A program made the position numbers and the translations under genes. Positions 44,034-53,879 of a stretch of 64,000 bases of DNA are shown piece after piece. Positions within the stretch are counted from its first letter, which is position 1, and every line of letters begins with the position of its first letter. This DNA is from Gemmataceae bacterium (GTDB lineage: Bacteria > Planctomycetota > Planctomycetia > Gemmatales > Gemmataceae), in assembly GCA_901538445.1 (NCBI GenBank), contig LR594586.1:248001-312000 (forward strand), read 5' to 3'. The notes beneath the pieces are model-generated. The model was not told the DNA's origin, searched no databases, and saw only the letters and a list, made by a program, of their open reading frames with translations.

Positions 44034-47000
44034 TTACTGTGGCTTCGTCGGCTTCGCCTTGGCCGCCTTCGGCAGCGTCGCGAGGGTGTTCGGCGCACCG
44101 CGCTTGCGTGCGCGCTTCGACCGCCGCAAGGCCCGCCACGCGGCTTTCCGCACTTCCTTGTCGTCGTCCTTCGTGGTGCCGACCTCGACCAGCACCGCCT
44201 CGGCCGCCTCGTGCGCCATCACGCCGAGCCCTTCCACCGCTCCGAGTCGGGTCACGTCCGGCTGCTTGCGGTCCTTGGCAACGGCCGCGAGCGTCTTCAC
44301 GTCCTTCTCGTCTACGAGAACCGGCAGCACGACCGGCTGATAATGCACCTGCGCCGCAGCACCCGCCACGTCAGCAGCGTGAACCGCCTTCGCCGCGACA
44401 AGCCGGTTGAAGCTCGGGCGGTCGGACAGGAGCTTGTCGGCGAGCTTCGCGCCGCGCTTGGCGTCGTACCGTGCGACGAGTTCCGCGGCGAGCACGCGGA
44501 CGTCGGCGTCCGGGCCGGTGGTGAGCGTTTCGAGCACGTCGAGGATCGCGGGGGTGACCTTCCCCGCGGTGAGGCACCGGGCCGCTTCGAGGCGGATGCC
44601 CTTGGCGAGGAAGTCGTCGGGCCGCGACTTCGCGACGTCCGCGAGCACCTGCCCCGGCACGCCGACGCGCCCGGCGGTGTGCAGCAGGCTCTGCACGCAC
44701 TCGCCGATCCGCGGCAGGCTCAGGCCGCGCTTGTGCGCGGTCGTATCGACGTCACCGAAATCCTCGTCGTCGTCGTAGTATTCGTCGTCATCCTCATCGA
44801 AGTCGTCGTCATTGTCCGTGCTGAACGCCCCCATGCCGCCGGCCTTCACGCGCTCGTCCTGCCAGATCTTCCACCACTTCTCGAGCGCGTTGCCGACGGC
44901 CTTCTTCACGCCCGCGTCCGGCTCCTTGACGCGGCCGAGGAGCCGCGTCGCGAGTCGCACGGTGCCGTCGTCGGCGTGCGCGAGCGCCGCAACCGCGTCC
45001 TTCACCGGCAGGTCGGGCCGCGTGAGGAGCGCCGATTCGAGTTGCTCCTGCACCTTCTCCGGCACGAGCGGGAAGATCTCCATGATGCGGAGCGCGTCGC
45101 CGCGCTTCACGACCGCCTCGACCGCGTCCTCCTCGTCGCCCGGCGTCTTGATCTGAACGTTGGCACGGCCGTTCTGGAGCAGGTGGTAGTGCGGGTCGAG
45201 CGACGCGCTGCCCCACAGCCGCCGGGCGCTCGCGAACGCGGCCGCGACGTGCTCGTTGTCGGCCTCAGTGCGGATGAGCTTGAGCAGCGCTTCGCGGGTC
45301 GCCGGGTCGTCGTTGTACCCGAGCTGCCGCGCCGCCGTGTGCTTGATCCCGCGGACCTGGTAGTACCCGCCCTTCGCGTTCAGCCGCGAGCGGACGATGT
45401 CCCACCCGGCGGGCGTGTCGAAGTACCGCAGCCCGACGAGCGCCCGCTGCGCGACGGAGCCGAGCCCCTTCGCGAGCCGCTCGAGGGTCTGGAACACCTT
45501 GTCGGCCTGCGGCGACTTCTTGAGGTGGCCGATCGCTTCCGCGGCGGCGTCCTGGAGCGGGTTGCCGTCCTCGCTCGCGAGCGCGAGGAGCTTATCGACC
45601 GCCCGCGGGTCGCCGAGTTCGCCGAGCGCCTGGACCGCCCGCGTGCGGTGGCCCGTGTCTTCGAGGTACTCGATCCCCGAGAGGAGCACCTGCATCCCCT
45701 CGTGCCGCTTGCCGCGGGCGAGCCCCTCGGCCGCGAGGAACTGCGTGACCGGGTTCTTGTGCTTGACCGCCTTCAGGAGCGGCTCGACCGGCGCGGCCCG
45801 CTTGCGGAACCGCCACCCGGCGGCCTCGACGGCCGCGTCGCGGAGGAGCGCGTTCGGGCTCGTGCAGAGCGTCGCGACTACCGGATCGACATCGTGGCCG
45901 AGCGACCACCGGGCGAGTTTGACGAGGTCGCTGGCGACGTAGTCGGTCGCGCCGGCGGCGAACGCCCGCTCGATGAGCTTCGCGAGAACCGCGTCGTGCC
46001 GCGGGTGCTGTTTCTTCGCCCACCCGCGGTCGGCCGGGGTCTCGTCCTCGGGGTCGCCGATCCGCTGGTCGTAGCCGCTGATGGTGAGGAGCGCCGCGAA
46101 CACGTCGCTTTGGACGTCCTTGCGGCGGTCGAGCAGCAGCAGGAGGCGGTCGGCGGTCGCGGGGACGCGGAAGTTCGCGGCCTGCCGGATCAGGTTCTGC
46201 ACCTGGGCGGTGTTGGTCGGGTCGTTCTCGACGCGGTCGATGAAGGCGTCGGCGGCGCGCTTGTCGCCGAGCCCCGACAGCGCGTTGATGATCGCGTTCT
46301 GCCGGGCGGTGTCGTGCGCCTCGCGGAGGAACTTCGCGAGCGCGTCGTACGCCGCGGTGTCCTTCTTCCCGGCCAGCTCGAACGCGGCCTTCTCGCGGAC
46401 CTTGCGGTACCGCGATTCAACCGCCAGCCGCAGCGCCTTCTTGGCGTCGTCGTGCGCCTCGTACTCGGCCGCGAGCCACTCGACCGCTTGCAGCCGCATC
46501 GGCTCGTGGACCGCGTCGAGCGCCTTCCTCGCGGTCGGGATCTTGCCCTGCCGGTCGCGGAGCAACTTCGCCGCTTCGATGGAAAGATCGTCGGAGCGCG
46601 ACAGCATGACGCGCTCGAGCACCGCCTCGCCCTTCTTCGCGGAGGTGCCGTCGGTGAGGAGTTCGAGCCCCTTCACCCCGAGGTCGGTGAACCCGGCTTC
46701 GAGCGCCTCGGCCCCGAGCGCGGCCTTGTCCATGCCGAGCGAAAGGAGGAAGTCGAACGCCTGCGTGCGGACGCCCTGGTTCGGGTCGCCCATCGCCTGC
46801 GCGAGCACCGGCTGCGCCGATCGCGCGTACTGTGCGTCCTTCGCCGCGATCGCGTGGATGCGGGACAGCGCCGTCTGCCGCACCTTGCCGATCGGCTGGC
46901 CGCCGCCGCTCGCCCCCTGCTCGCGCACCAGCCCGACGTAGCCGCCGAACGCGAGTTCGCGGAGTTGGGCCGGGGTGAGCTTCGACGCGACCGGCACGCC

Positions 47001-50000
47001 GGCCTTCTTTGCGGCGTCGCGGGCCGCGGCGATCTCGGCCCCAAACCTTGCGGAGTGGACCGCCCACGCCGCGTTCCACTCGGCCTGTTCCTTGTTGTCG
47101 AACAGCCCGAGGAGCAGCGCCGTGCGGGCCTTGAGCTGCGGCGGCGCGAACGCGAGCAGGTTCGCGAGGTCGTCCACGACTTCCGGGGCGACCTTCCACG
47201 GTGTGTCATCGCCGCGGTCGTTCACCTCCTTGATGACGAACTCGCGGAACGCCACCGGGTCGGCGAACACCTCGAGCGCCTGCGCGCCCGTGAGCCGGAA
47301 CCGCGGCCCTTTGGCCGCAACGCACTCGATGCACTTCTCGGGTTGGCCGTCGGTGTCCTTGAGTTCGAGGAGCAGCGTCGCGAGCAGCGCCCGGTCGCGC
47401 AGCTTCTCATCGGCGCTGTCCAGGTAGACAGTCGCGGCGACGCCGGCCGCGGCCCCGAGCGCGACCATCGCGGTGAACTGCTCGGCCGGCTTCAGGACGT
47501 TCCCGGCGTCGGACCGAACGAGCGGCGCGACGCTCGCGTCGCCGAGGTAGGCGAGCCCGAGCGCGCCGCGGAACTTCACCTCGGGATCGTGGTGCCCCAG
47601 AGCGGTCCGCAATGACGATGCGGTGTCGCTGCGTGCGATCCACACGAGCGCCTGCGCGGCCGCTTTGCGGAGCCGGCCGTGCGGGGAGTCGATGAGCGGC
47701 GCGACGAACGGCAGCGCCCGCGGGTCGCCGAGGTCGCCGAGGCCGTTGAGCGCGAGTTCCGCGGCTTCGAGCCAGTCGCCCACCCGCTCCTTGAACTGCG
47801 GCTCGGGGGCGGTCGCGAGTTCCTTGAGCACCTCGAAACTGCTTGCGTCGCCGTGGTGGGCGAGCGCCGCGGCCGCACGCACCCGGATGTCGGCCCGGTC
47901 GGACTTCATTGCCTCGGCAAGTGCGGCCTTGGCGTCGTCATCAACCAGCGCGTTGACCGCGAGCAGCCGCACGTCGCGGTCGGCGTCGCTGATCGCTCGC
48001 AGCAAGACCTGCTGTGCCGCTTTTGAGTGCTTCTTGATGAGCGCTTCGACGGCGAGCTTGCGGGCGTCGGCGTACCGCGACCCGAGCGCCGTTTCGAGGA
48101 CCGCGATCTCCTTGTTCTTCTTGGTCGCGAACTCGAACGCCTCCTTCCGGAGCCCCGGGTCGGCGTCGTTGAAGAACTCGTACAGCAAGGGGGCCGACCA
48201 GTCCTCTTTCTCTTGCGCGACGACTTCGGTGAGCGCTTCGCGGCGCACGTCCGGGTGGATGGACTGGAGGGCGAACCGCAGCGTGTCGGCCCCGCCGCCG
48301 GCGATCTTCAGGTTGAGCGCCGACTTGAACGCTTCCGAGCGAACGCCGGAGGCGCTGTCGTTGAGGGCGCGCACCAGCAAGTCCCACCCCGGTTCGCCCG
48401 CGGCGCTCGGCTTCTTCTTCTTGATCGCGTCGAGCAGGGTCGAGAGCCCGCGGCGGCGCACGTCCTCGTCGTGCGCGGTGAGGCCGGACTCGGCGACCGA
48501 CAGCGGGGTCTTCGCGAAGATCTTCGCGAGTGCGGTGTACGCCGCGTCGCGGACGCTCGCCTCCTTGTCGAAGAGCATCGACCGGAGCCGGTTCACGGCG
48601 CGCTCGTCGTCGAGCGCCGCGAGCGCGCGGCACACCTCGACGCGGGCGTTGACGTCCTCTTCGCGGCTCAGTTGTAGCAGCAGACCGAACGCGCGAGGGT
48701 CGCCGAGCACGGCGAGGCCGCGTGCGCCGCGCAGGCAGGTGTCGAGCGCGCGGCTCGCGGTCGCTTGCAGTAGGGTGTCGTAGTCGGTGGGGGTGAGCTT
48801 GGTCTTCGCGTCGGCAGCGACCGCGGGCGCGGCCTTGTCCGACTTCTCGGCCTTCTCCAGCTCGTTGATCTGGCGGTTCAACTCCGTGTCACCGGCTCGC
48901 AGCACGTTCGCGAGCTGTGCCTTCGAGACGACCGACAGCAGGAACGCGACCTTGCGGACGCCGGTGTCCTCGTCTTCGAGCCGCCGGCGGATCGCGGACT
49001 GCACGGCCGGGTCTTCGAGCAGGCCGCGTTCCAGTGTGCGGGTCAGGGCCAGCACCCGCACGTCGCCGTGCTTGGCCGTAAGCGCCGTGAGGCTCGCGGT
49101 CGGGGCCTTCGCGTCGTACACCGATTCGAGCGCCGCGAGCGCCGCCTTGCGCACGTCCCAGGTCTGCGCGTTCAGCGCATCGACCAGGCGGGTGAGTGCC
49201 TGATCGTCCTTCTTGGCGAGCGGTTCGAGCGCCTGCACGGCCTTCACGCCGACGTCCGGGTGGCCGGTCTTCAAGGCAAGGTCGATCGGCCCGAGGTCCG
49301 GCTTGAGCGGGCGGAACAGTCCGTCGAAGGCCAGCACGCGGACCTTGCCGTCGCCGTGGCCGATGGCGCGTTCGAGAACCTTCACCACCCGCGGGTTGTT
49401 GCTCTCGATCAGCAACTTGGTGGCCGCGAGCCGCAGCGCCGGGTCCTGGTCCTTGGTGATCTGCTCGCCGATGATGTCGAGGCTCGAGTTGTCCTTCCAC
49501 CCCGCGAGCGTCTCCAGCGCCTTGCCGCGCCGCTTCGGGTCGTGTTGCTGCGCGAGTTCGTTCTTCACCCACGCCGCGGCCCCGTGGGTCTTGAAGTACA
49601 CCGGGTCGTCCGGGAACTTGCCGTCGGCGTCGAGCTTGAACAGGCGGACGGTGTTGTCGTCGCAGCACGCGGCGAGGTGCGGTTGGTTGTAGACGGTGAC
49701 GACCGCGAGCGCAACCACGCGCCCGCACTCGTCCTTGAGCGTGCTCGGCTTGATCGCGCCGGCCCGGGGCCAGTTCTTGAGCGCGGCGTCGCGGCCGCCG
49801 GACACGAACCGGTCGCCCGGCACCATCACCATCGCGGTCAGCACGTCCTCGTGCGTGTTCGCGCGGCCCTTGTCCTCGGGCTCCAGCGTGCCGCGGGCGA
49901 ACGTGGTGTACAGCTTGTTGTCGGCCCCGGCCGAGAAGAACCGCAGTTCCTCGGGCTCGAACATGAGCGCGGTGACGGCCCCTTCGTGCAGCTTCGCGGG

Positions 50001-50504
50001 TTCGCCGGCCTCGAACTCGGCCTTGTCCTGTCCGTCGAACGCGACGACCGTCCCCTTCACCGTGCCGGCCGCGAGCCACGACTGCGTCTTGTCGGTCGCG
50101 AGGCAGGTGCCGTCCTCGGGCAGTTCGAGGGTCTGGAGTACCTCGCCGCTCGCCTCGGAAATCAGGTCGATCTGCTTGCCGTGCAGCACCGCGAGCCGCT
50201 TGTTCGAGACGGGCACGACGGCCGCAATGTTGCCGGCGAACGGCCCCGCGAGCGCCTTCACGGCCTTCTTACATTCGTACACCGTGCGGTCGGTGCCGGC
50301 GACGTAGACGGTGTTGCCGACGGCTGCGAGCGCGACGCCCCCACACTTCAGGTCGTCCTGTTGGAGCGTGAGCTTGTCGGCGTCGAGCCAGTACAGGGCG
50401 GTCGGCACCCCCTCGGGGTGGACGGTCACGAACGCGAGGCTCCCGCCGATGCCGACGGCCGCCCGGATGTCGCCGCGGTAGGTGAAGAACTTCTCGGGTG
50501 CCAT
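44034..50504 (-). CDS. Giant WD40 plus HEAT/ARM repeat protein of the retron operon
   Basis: 2156 residues. Residues ~1-310 form WD40-like blades (VYVAGTDRTVYECKKAVKAL, WLAAGTVKGTVVAFDGQ, RFVSGGRDAALKNWP, LAACCDDNTVRLFKLDADG). From ~310 to ~2130 are dozens of HEAT/PBS-lyase-type repeats (DPRAFGLLLQLSREEDVNARVEVCRALAAL; DPALRLAATKLLI; DRDVRLLAVNALV). Near 1890-1910 is an acidic run (NDDDFDEDDDEYYDDDEDFGD). No enzyme motif is visible, so it is probably a large scaffold or sensor. AGGAGC precedes the ATG. It follows the BRCT-containing ARM gene and precedes the WHSWIM gene. Much larger than most ARM proteins of defence systems. Confidence 0.87.
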   Translation of the reverse strand: MAPEKFFTYRGDIRAAVGIGGSLAFVTVHPEGVPTALYWLDADKLTLQQDDLKCGGVALAAVGNTVYVAGTDRTVYECKKAVKALAGPFAGNIAAVVPVSNKRLAVLHGKQIDLISEASGEVLQTLELPEDGTCLATDKTQSWLAAGTVKGTVVAFDGQDKAEFEAGEPAKLHEGAVTALMFEPEELRFFSAGADNKLYTTFARGTLEPEDKGRANTHEDVLTAMVMVPGDRFVSGGRDAALKNWPRAGAIKPSTLKDECGRVVALAVVTVYNQPHLAACCDDNTVRLFKLDADGKFPDDPVYFKTHGAAAWVKNELAQQHDPKRRGKALETLAGWKDNSSLDIIGEQITKDQDPALRLAATKLLIESNNPRVVKVLERAIGHGDGKVRVLAFDGLFRPLKPDLGPIDLALKTGHPDVGVKAVQALEPLAKKDDQALTRLVDALNAQTWDVRKAALAALESVYDAKAPTASLTALTAKHGDVRVLALTRTLERGLLEDPAVQSAIRRRLEDEDTGVRKVAFLLSVVSKAQLANVLRAGDTELNRQINELEKAEKSDKAAPAVAADAKTKLTPTDYDTLLQATASRALDTCLRGARGLAVLGDPRAFGLLLQLSREEDVNARVEVCRALAALDDERAVNRLRSMLFDKEASVRDAAYTALAKIFAKTPLSVAESGLTAHDEDVRRRGLSTLLDAIKKKKPSAAGEPGWDLLVRALNDSASGVRSEAFKSALNLKIAGGGADTLRFALQSIHPDVRREALTEVVAQEKEDWSAPLLYEFFNDADPGLRKEAFEFATKKNKEIAVLETALGSRYADARKLAVEALIKKHSKAAQQVLLRAISDADRDVRLLAVNALVDDDAKAALAEAMKSDRADIRVRAAAALAHHGDASSFEVLKELATAPEPQFKERVGDWLEAAELALNGLGDLGDPRALPFVAPLIDSPHGRLRKAAAQALVWIARSDTASSLRTALGHHDPEVKFRGALGLAYLGDASVAPLVRSDAGNVLKPAEQFTAMVALGAAAGVAATVYLDSADEKLRDRALLATLLLELKDTDGQPEKCIECVAAKGPRFRLTGAQALEVFADPVAFREFVIKEVNDRGDDTPWKVAPEVVDDLANLLAFAPPQLKARTALLLGLFDNKEQAEWNAAWAVHSARFGAEIAAARDAAKKAGVPVASKLTPAQLRELAFGGYVGLVREQGASGGGQPIGKVRQTALSRIHAIAAKDAQYARSAQPVLAQAMGDPNQGVRTQAFDFLLSLGMDKAALGAEALEAGFTDLGVKGLELLTDGTSAKKGEAVLERVMLSRSDDLSIEAAKLLRDRQGKIPTARKALDAVHEPMRLQAVEWLAAEYEAHDDAKKALRLAVESRYRKVREKAAFELAGKKDTAAYDALAKFLREAHDTARQNAIINALSGLGDKRAADAFIDRVENDPTNTAQVQNLIRQAANFRVPATADRLLLLLDRRKDVQSDVFAALLTISGYDQRIGDPEDETPADRGWAKKQHPRHDAVLAKLIERAFAAGATDYVASDLVKLARWSLGHDVDPVVATLCTSPNALLRDAAVEAAGWRFRKRAAPVEPLLKAVKHKNPVTQFLAAEGLARGKRHEGMQVLLSGIEYLEDTGHRTRAVQALGELGDPRAVDKLLALASEDGNPLQDAAAEAIGHLKKSPQADKVFQTLERLAKGLGSVAQRALVGLRYFDTPAGWDIVRSRLNAKGGYYQVRGIKHTAARQLGYNDDPATREALLKLIRTEADNEHVAAAFASARRLWGSASLDPHYHLLQNGRANVQIKTPGDEEDAVEAVVKRGDALRIMEIFPLVPEKVQEQLESALLTRPDLPVKDAVAALAHADDGTVRLATRLLGRVKEPDAGVKKAVGNALEKWWKIWQDERVKAGGMGAFSTDNDDDFDEDDDEYYDDDEDFGDVDTTAHKRGLSLPRIGECVQSLLHTAGRVGVPGQVLADVAKSRPDDFLAKGIRLEAARCLTAGKVTPAILDVLETLTTGPDADVRVLAAELVARYDAKRGAKLADKLLSDRPSFNRLVAAKAVHAADVAGAAAQVHYQPVVLPVLVDEKDVKTLAAVAKDRKQPDVTRLGAVEGLGVMAHEAAEAVLVEVGTTKDDDKEVRKAAWRALRRSKRARKRGAPNTLATLPKAAKAKPTKPQ

Positions 50505-50520
50505 CGCGGTGCTCCTGGCG

Positions 50521-50581
50521 AGCGGCCGGCGTCAGCCGGCTGTTCCTTGTGGGTCAGAACAGCCGGCTGACGCCGGCCGCT
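50521..50581. repeat. Perfect 25-bp palindrome between the two ARM/HEAT genes
   Basis: Arms 50521-50545 and 50557-50581 (AGCGGCCGGCGTCAGCCGGC then TGTTC, and its exact reverse complement) surround an 11-base loop. It occupies nearly the whole gap between the two large genes of the retron operon. No T-run follows, so it is not a typical terminator. It may protect mRNA ends or reduce transcription of the downstream genes. It shares the core GGCGTCAGCC with the palindrome at 57605. Confidence 0.93.
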
Positions 50582-50584
50582 TGC

Positions 50585-53500
50585 CTAAGACTTCTTGAAC
50601 TCGGGGTACTTGTGTCGGATGCGCGTCACCGCGACGAGGCACGCGGCGCGCTCGCTCGGCCCGCGGGAGGTCATGAACTCGTCGAGCAGCGGGAGGATGC
50701 CGCCGCCGAACGCTTTCTCCTCCAGCGCGAGGTCGCGCATCACTTCCACCAGGTCGAGCTTCGCGCGGCGGGCCGGCAGCGGCTTGACGCTCACCACCTT
50801 GTCCGGCTTCGCGCTGTTCGGGTCGCCGCCGGGTTCGGAGCCGTCGTCCACCGCGTCGCGCGACTTCTCGGGCCGGCCCGGCGGGATCTCGAACAGGATG
50901 CGGCGCAGGAACTCGCTCAGCGACGGCCGCGGGGCCGGCCACTGCCCGGGCTTGTGCGGCACGCCGTCGCCGCGGGCGACGGCCGCCTTCTCCGCGTCCT
51001 TCTTCGCTTTCGCGCCGACGGTCGGCTTGGGCGGGGGCGGCGGCTTCCAGTCGGCGGTCACGCCGCGGTCGCGGTACACGGTCCACAGCGCCCGGATCAC
51101 GAACGCCCGCACCTTGCGGTCGGGGCTCTCCGACAGCCGGTACAGTTCCTCGGGCACCCGCAGCCGCGCCTGCCGCTTGATGAGTTCCATGCCGAGGGCG
51201 CGGGTCTCCTCGTCGTTCGACTCGCAGAACCGGTACACGGCGCTGGCTTCGAGCTTCGTCGCGTCGAGGCGGAACGGGCGGTTCGGCGGGGTGTCGTCGG
51301 CGAGCAGCGACTTCGCCACGAACCGCCGGACGTCCATGAACGGGATCTCGGACATCGCGACGAGGTGGTCAACGCCGGGGCTCCACCGTGCGAACTCGTG
51401 CCCCGCGAGTTCGAGCGCGAAGTCGCGGAGCGGCTTGCGGGTCTCGCTGAACAGCGGGAACACGCGGTCGAGCGACAGGAACGCCGCCGGCACCTCGGCC
51501 CCGGCGTCGACCGCCTTGCCGTTGAGCTTCGCGCCGATGTCGGGGTGGTGGTGCCGGACGTACTCGCGGGCGAACCTGGCGACCGGTGCGTCGGCCGGGC
51601 CGGGGGCGGTCACGAGCTTCCAGAGGTTCTCGCACCCGGCGGTCACCGCGTCGGCCGACGCACTCGTCCCGGCCCCGGAGAGGAGCCGCAGGAACATCGA
51701 CTCGGAGATGATCTGGATGTTCGCGCCGGCCGCGTTCAGCTCCTCGGCCTTGAGGTGCTTCGCGCCCTTCTCGCCCTGCCCGAGGAACGGCGAGCCCTGG
51801 TCGCCGACGACGAGGTAGTGCAACTTCGGCGAGACGTTCGCGGTCGGCTTGCCGCCGGCCCCCTTCACCATCGCGTCGAGTTCGGCGGTGCTCAGGCCCG
51901 CGAGCTTGCCGGTGATGGACACCGTTGCGCTGGCGAGGTTCGCGGGGGTTGCCGGTGCGCCGCCCGTCGCGGCCGCCTGCGCCGCGGACTTCGCGAAGTC
52001 GGCGGGGACGAACGTCTTGATGAGCCGGTCGCTGGCGAAGTCGTGGTACACCGGCTCCGAGCGGGCCACGAGCCGCATGAGCCAGTCGAACCCGAGTTCG
52101 GTCGGGGTGAACTTCCGCACGTCCCGGAACCAGTTGAGAACGGTCCCGGCGCGGCCCTCGTCGAACTCCAGTTCCTTCGCCCACTGGCCGTTGGTCTTCT
52201 TGAACGCGGCCAGCCACTCGCTGCCGTCCCAGTCGGGCTGGAACGCGACAGCCTTCCAGAAGTCGAGCCCGAGCGACTGGGCCTTCAATTTGTTCTGCTG
52301 CACCCAGCCGAGAACGTGGTTCGCCGTGTACGGGAACAGCGCTAGCCAGCGGAGTTGTTCCGGGTCGATCGCGTCGAGCGCGTGGTGCCGGGCGAGGTCG
52401 TGGGCCGCGTAGTTCACCACCTCGTCGTTCGACTCGCCCTCGCGGAACTTGCGGAGCAGCGCGAGGTAGAACGCCGGGCCGAGCTCCTTGACGTTGTGCG
52501 TCTTCGGCAGCAGCTTCGAGGCGAACTCGAACGCGGTGTGGCTGCGCGACAGCAGCCGCCCCTGGAACCACTCGGGGGTGAGCTCCTTCGGGCCGAAGAA
52601 CTTGGTGATCGCGTCGGCGGCGAACTTGCTCCCGTGCTCGGTTTCGAGGAGTCGGCCCCAAGCGTCGAGGCCGACGCCGGTCCGCGGGTCTTTTTCGCCG
52701 AGCAGGTCGAACGCGAGCTTGCGGACCTTGTCGTTGTCGTTGTTCGCGAGCCGAATCAGTTCGTCGATCGACAGGTCGCGGGCGTGGGTCCGGGCGTAGT
52801 TCGCGGCGTACTCGCGGGCGGCCTGCGACGGCGAGTCGAACAGCTTCAGGACGTACTCGTGCAGCCCGAGCGTGCGGAACGCGCCCTGCTCGAACTTCGG
52901 GACGTTCTGCAGGATCCACACGACGAACTCGTGGATCGCGGCGCTCGGCACGCCGACTAGCCGGATCACCCACGCGGGCTCGGTCTCGCGGAGTTTCTCG
53001 CGGAAGTCGGTCTTCAGCGCCGCGATCGCGAACGACCGCACGGCGTCCGACTTCGCCCGGTCGAGGAGCGAGAACAGCGGGCGGTGGCTCCGCTTCCACA
53101 GGTCGCCGTAGGCCCGGAATTTCAAGTTGCTCGGTTCCGGCACGTCGCGGTACCCGAACTGGAACCGGTTCCGGCCGTACTTCTTGGTGCCGTGGAACAG
53201 GACGTGGTTGAACACCCAGGTGTTCCGCCAGTTCGTGCTGTCGGTGTAGTTGATGAGGTAGTCGCACGCGGCGTCGGGGTACGTCGCGGGGAGTTGCACG
53301 GCAACGCGGCGGAGGTACCGCCACGCGCGGCGGGCGCAGTACCCGAGGGTCGCGCCGCTCACCTTTCCGTGCCCACCGTTGCCGCCGGCGCTGGCCGCGT
53401 CGATACGGGCCGCGATCGCACCGTACACCTCCGTGTCGTGCTTGGCCTCGGCCTCCTTGAAGATCTTCTTCACGGCCTTCCATGGGCCGTACGCGAGCGG

Positions 53501-53857
53501 CACCGTCGCGATGATCCGCAGCAGGTAGTCGCGGGCGAGCGCGTCGTTCGACTGCCACAGCGAGTAGATGACCTCGTGGACCTTGAGCTTGTCGGCGAGC
53601 GGCACCTCGGCGTCCGGCGCTTGCAGGGCCTTGAGCGTCTCGGTGCGGTAGTGCGCCTGCTCGTCGCGGGTCTTGCGGCGGTATTGGTAGCTCCGGAGCT
53701 GGACCAGGAACTTGTCGAACGTCAGCGCCTCGTTCCGAACGGGCGTGGTCGGCCGCGGGACCGGTTGGTTGACGAGCTGTTCGAGGAGCTTGATGAGGCG
53801 CGGGTCGCGGGCGTCCCACGCCTTGCGAACGTCGTCGAGGGTGAGCGTCGCCGCCAT
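50585..53857 (-). CDS. ARM/HEAT repeat protein with embedded BRCT domain
   Basis: 1090 residues, first gene of the retron operon. Alpha-helical repeats run through most of the chain (DNDKVRKLAFDLLGEK; SDAVRSFAIAALKTDF; FMDVRRFVAKSLLAD). At about 640-725 there is a BRCT-like domain: VSITGKLAGLSTAELDAMVKGAGGKPTANVSPKLHYLVVGD...GAKHLKAEELNAAGANIQIISESMFLRLL, with the GK.L and K...YLVVG signatures. BRCT domains bind phosphorylated proteins or DNA ends. The last ~250 residues are less clearly repetitive. ATG 53857 follows AGAGG and lies 23 bases after the a2 end of the candidate retron RNA, so the gene is likely transcribed with it. Confidence 0.85.
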   Translation of the reverse strand: MAATLTLDDVRKAWDARDPRLIKLLEQLVNQPVPRPTTPVRNEALTFDKFLVQLRSYQYRRKTRDEQAHYRTETLKALQAPDAEVPLADKLKVHEVIYSLWQSNDALARDYLLRIIATVPLAYGPWKAVKKIFKEAEAKHDTEVYGAIAARIDAASAGGNGGHGKVSGATLGYCARRAWRYLRRVAVQLPATYPDAACDYLINYTDSTNWRNTWVFNHVLFHGTKKYGRNRFQFGYRDVPEPSNLKFRAYGDLWKRSHRPLFSLLDRAKSDAVRSFAIAALKTDFREKLRETEPAWVIRLVGVPSAAIHEFVVWILQNVPKFEQGAFRTLGLHEYVLKLFDSPSQAAREYAANYARTHARDLSIDELIRLANNDNDKVRKLAFDLLGEKDPRTGVGLDAWGRLLETEHGSKFAADAITKFFGPKELTPEWFQGRLLSRSHTAFEFASKLLPKTHNVKELGPAFYLALLRKFREGESNDEVVNYAAHDLARHHALDAIDPEQLRWLALFPYTANHVLGWVQQNKLKAQSLGLDFWKAVAFQPDWDGSEWLAAFKKTNGQWAKELEFDEGRAGTVLNWFRDVRKFTPTELGFDWLMRLVARSEPVYHDFASDRLIKTFVPADFAKSAAQAAATGGAPATPANLASATVSITGKLAGLSTAELDAMVKGAGGKPTANVSPKLHYLVVGDQGSPFLGQGEKGAKHLKAEELNAAGANIQIISESMFLRLLSGAGTSASADAVTAGCENLWKLVTAPGPADAPVARFAREYVRHHHPDIGAKLNGKAVDAGAEVPAAFLSLDRVFPLFSETRKPLRDFALELAGHEFARWSPGVDHLVAMSEIPFMDVRRFVAKSLLADDTPPNRPFRLDATKLEASAVYRFCESNDEETRALGMELIKRQARLRVPEELYRLSESPDRKVRAFVIRALWTVYRDRGVTADWKPPPPPKPTVGAKAKKDAEKAAVARGDGVPHKPGQWPAPRPSLSEFLRRILFEIPPGRPEKSRDAVDDGSEPGGDPNSAKPDKVVSVKPLPARRAKLDLVEVMRDLALEEKAFGGGILPLLDEFMTSRGPSERAACLVAVTRIRHKYPEFKKS

Positions 53858-53879
53858 GTGAACCTCTGGCGAGAAAACA

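Noticed and set aside
43377-47615. 1412-codon open frame on the plus strand
   Set aside because: Antisense to the WD40-HEAT gene; its repetitiveness mirrors the HEAT repeats and no family motif appears.
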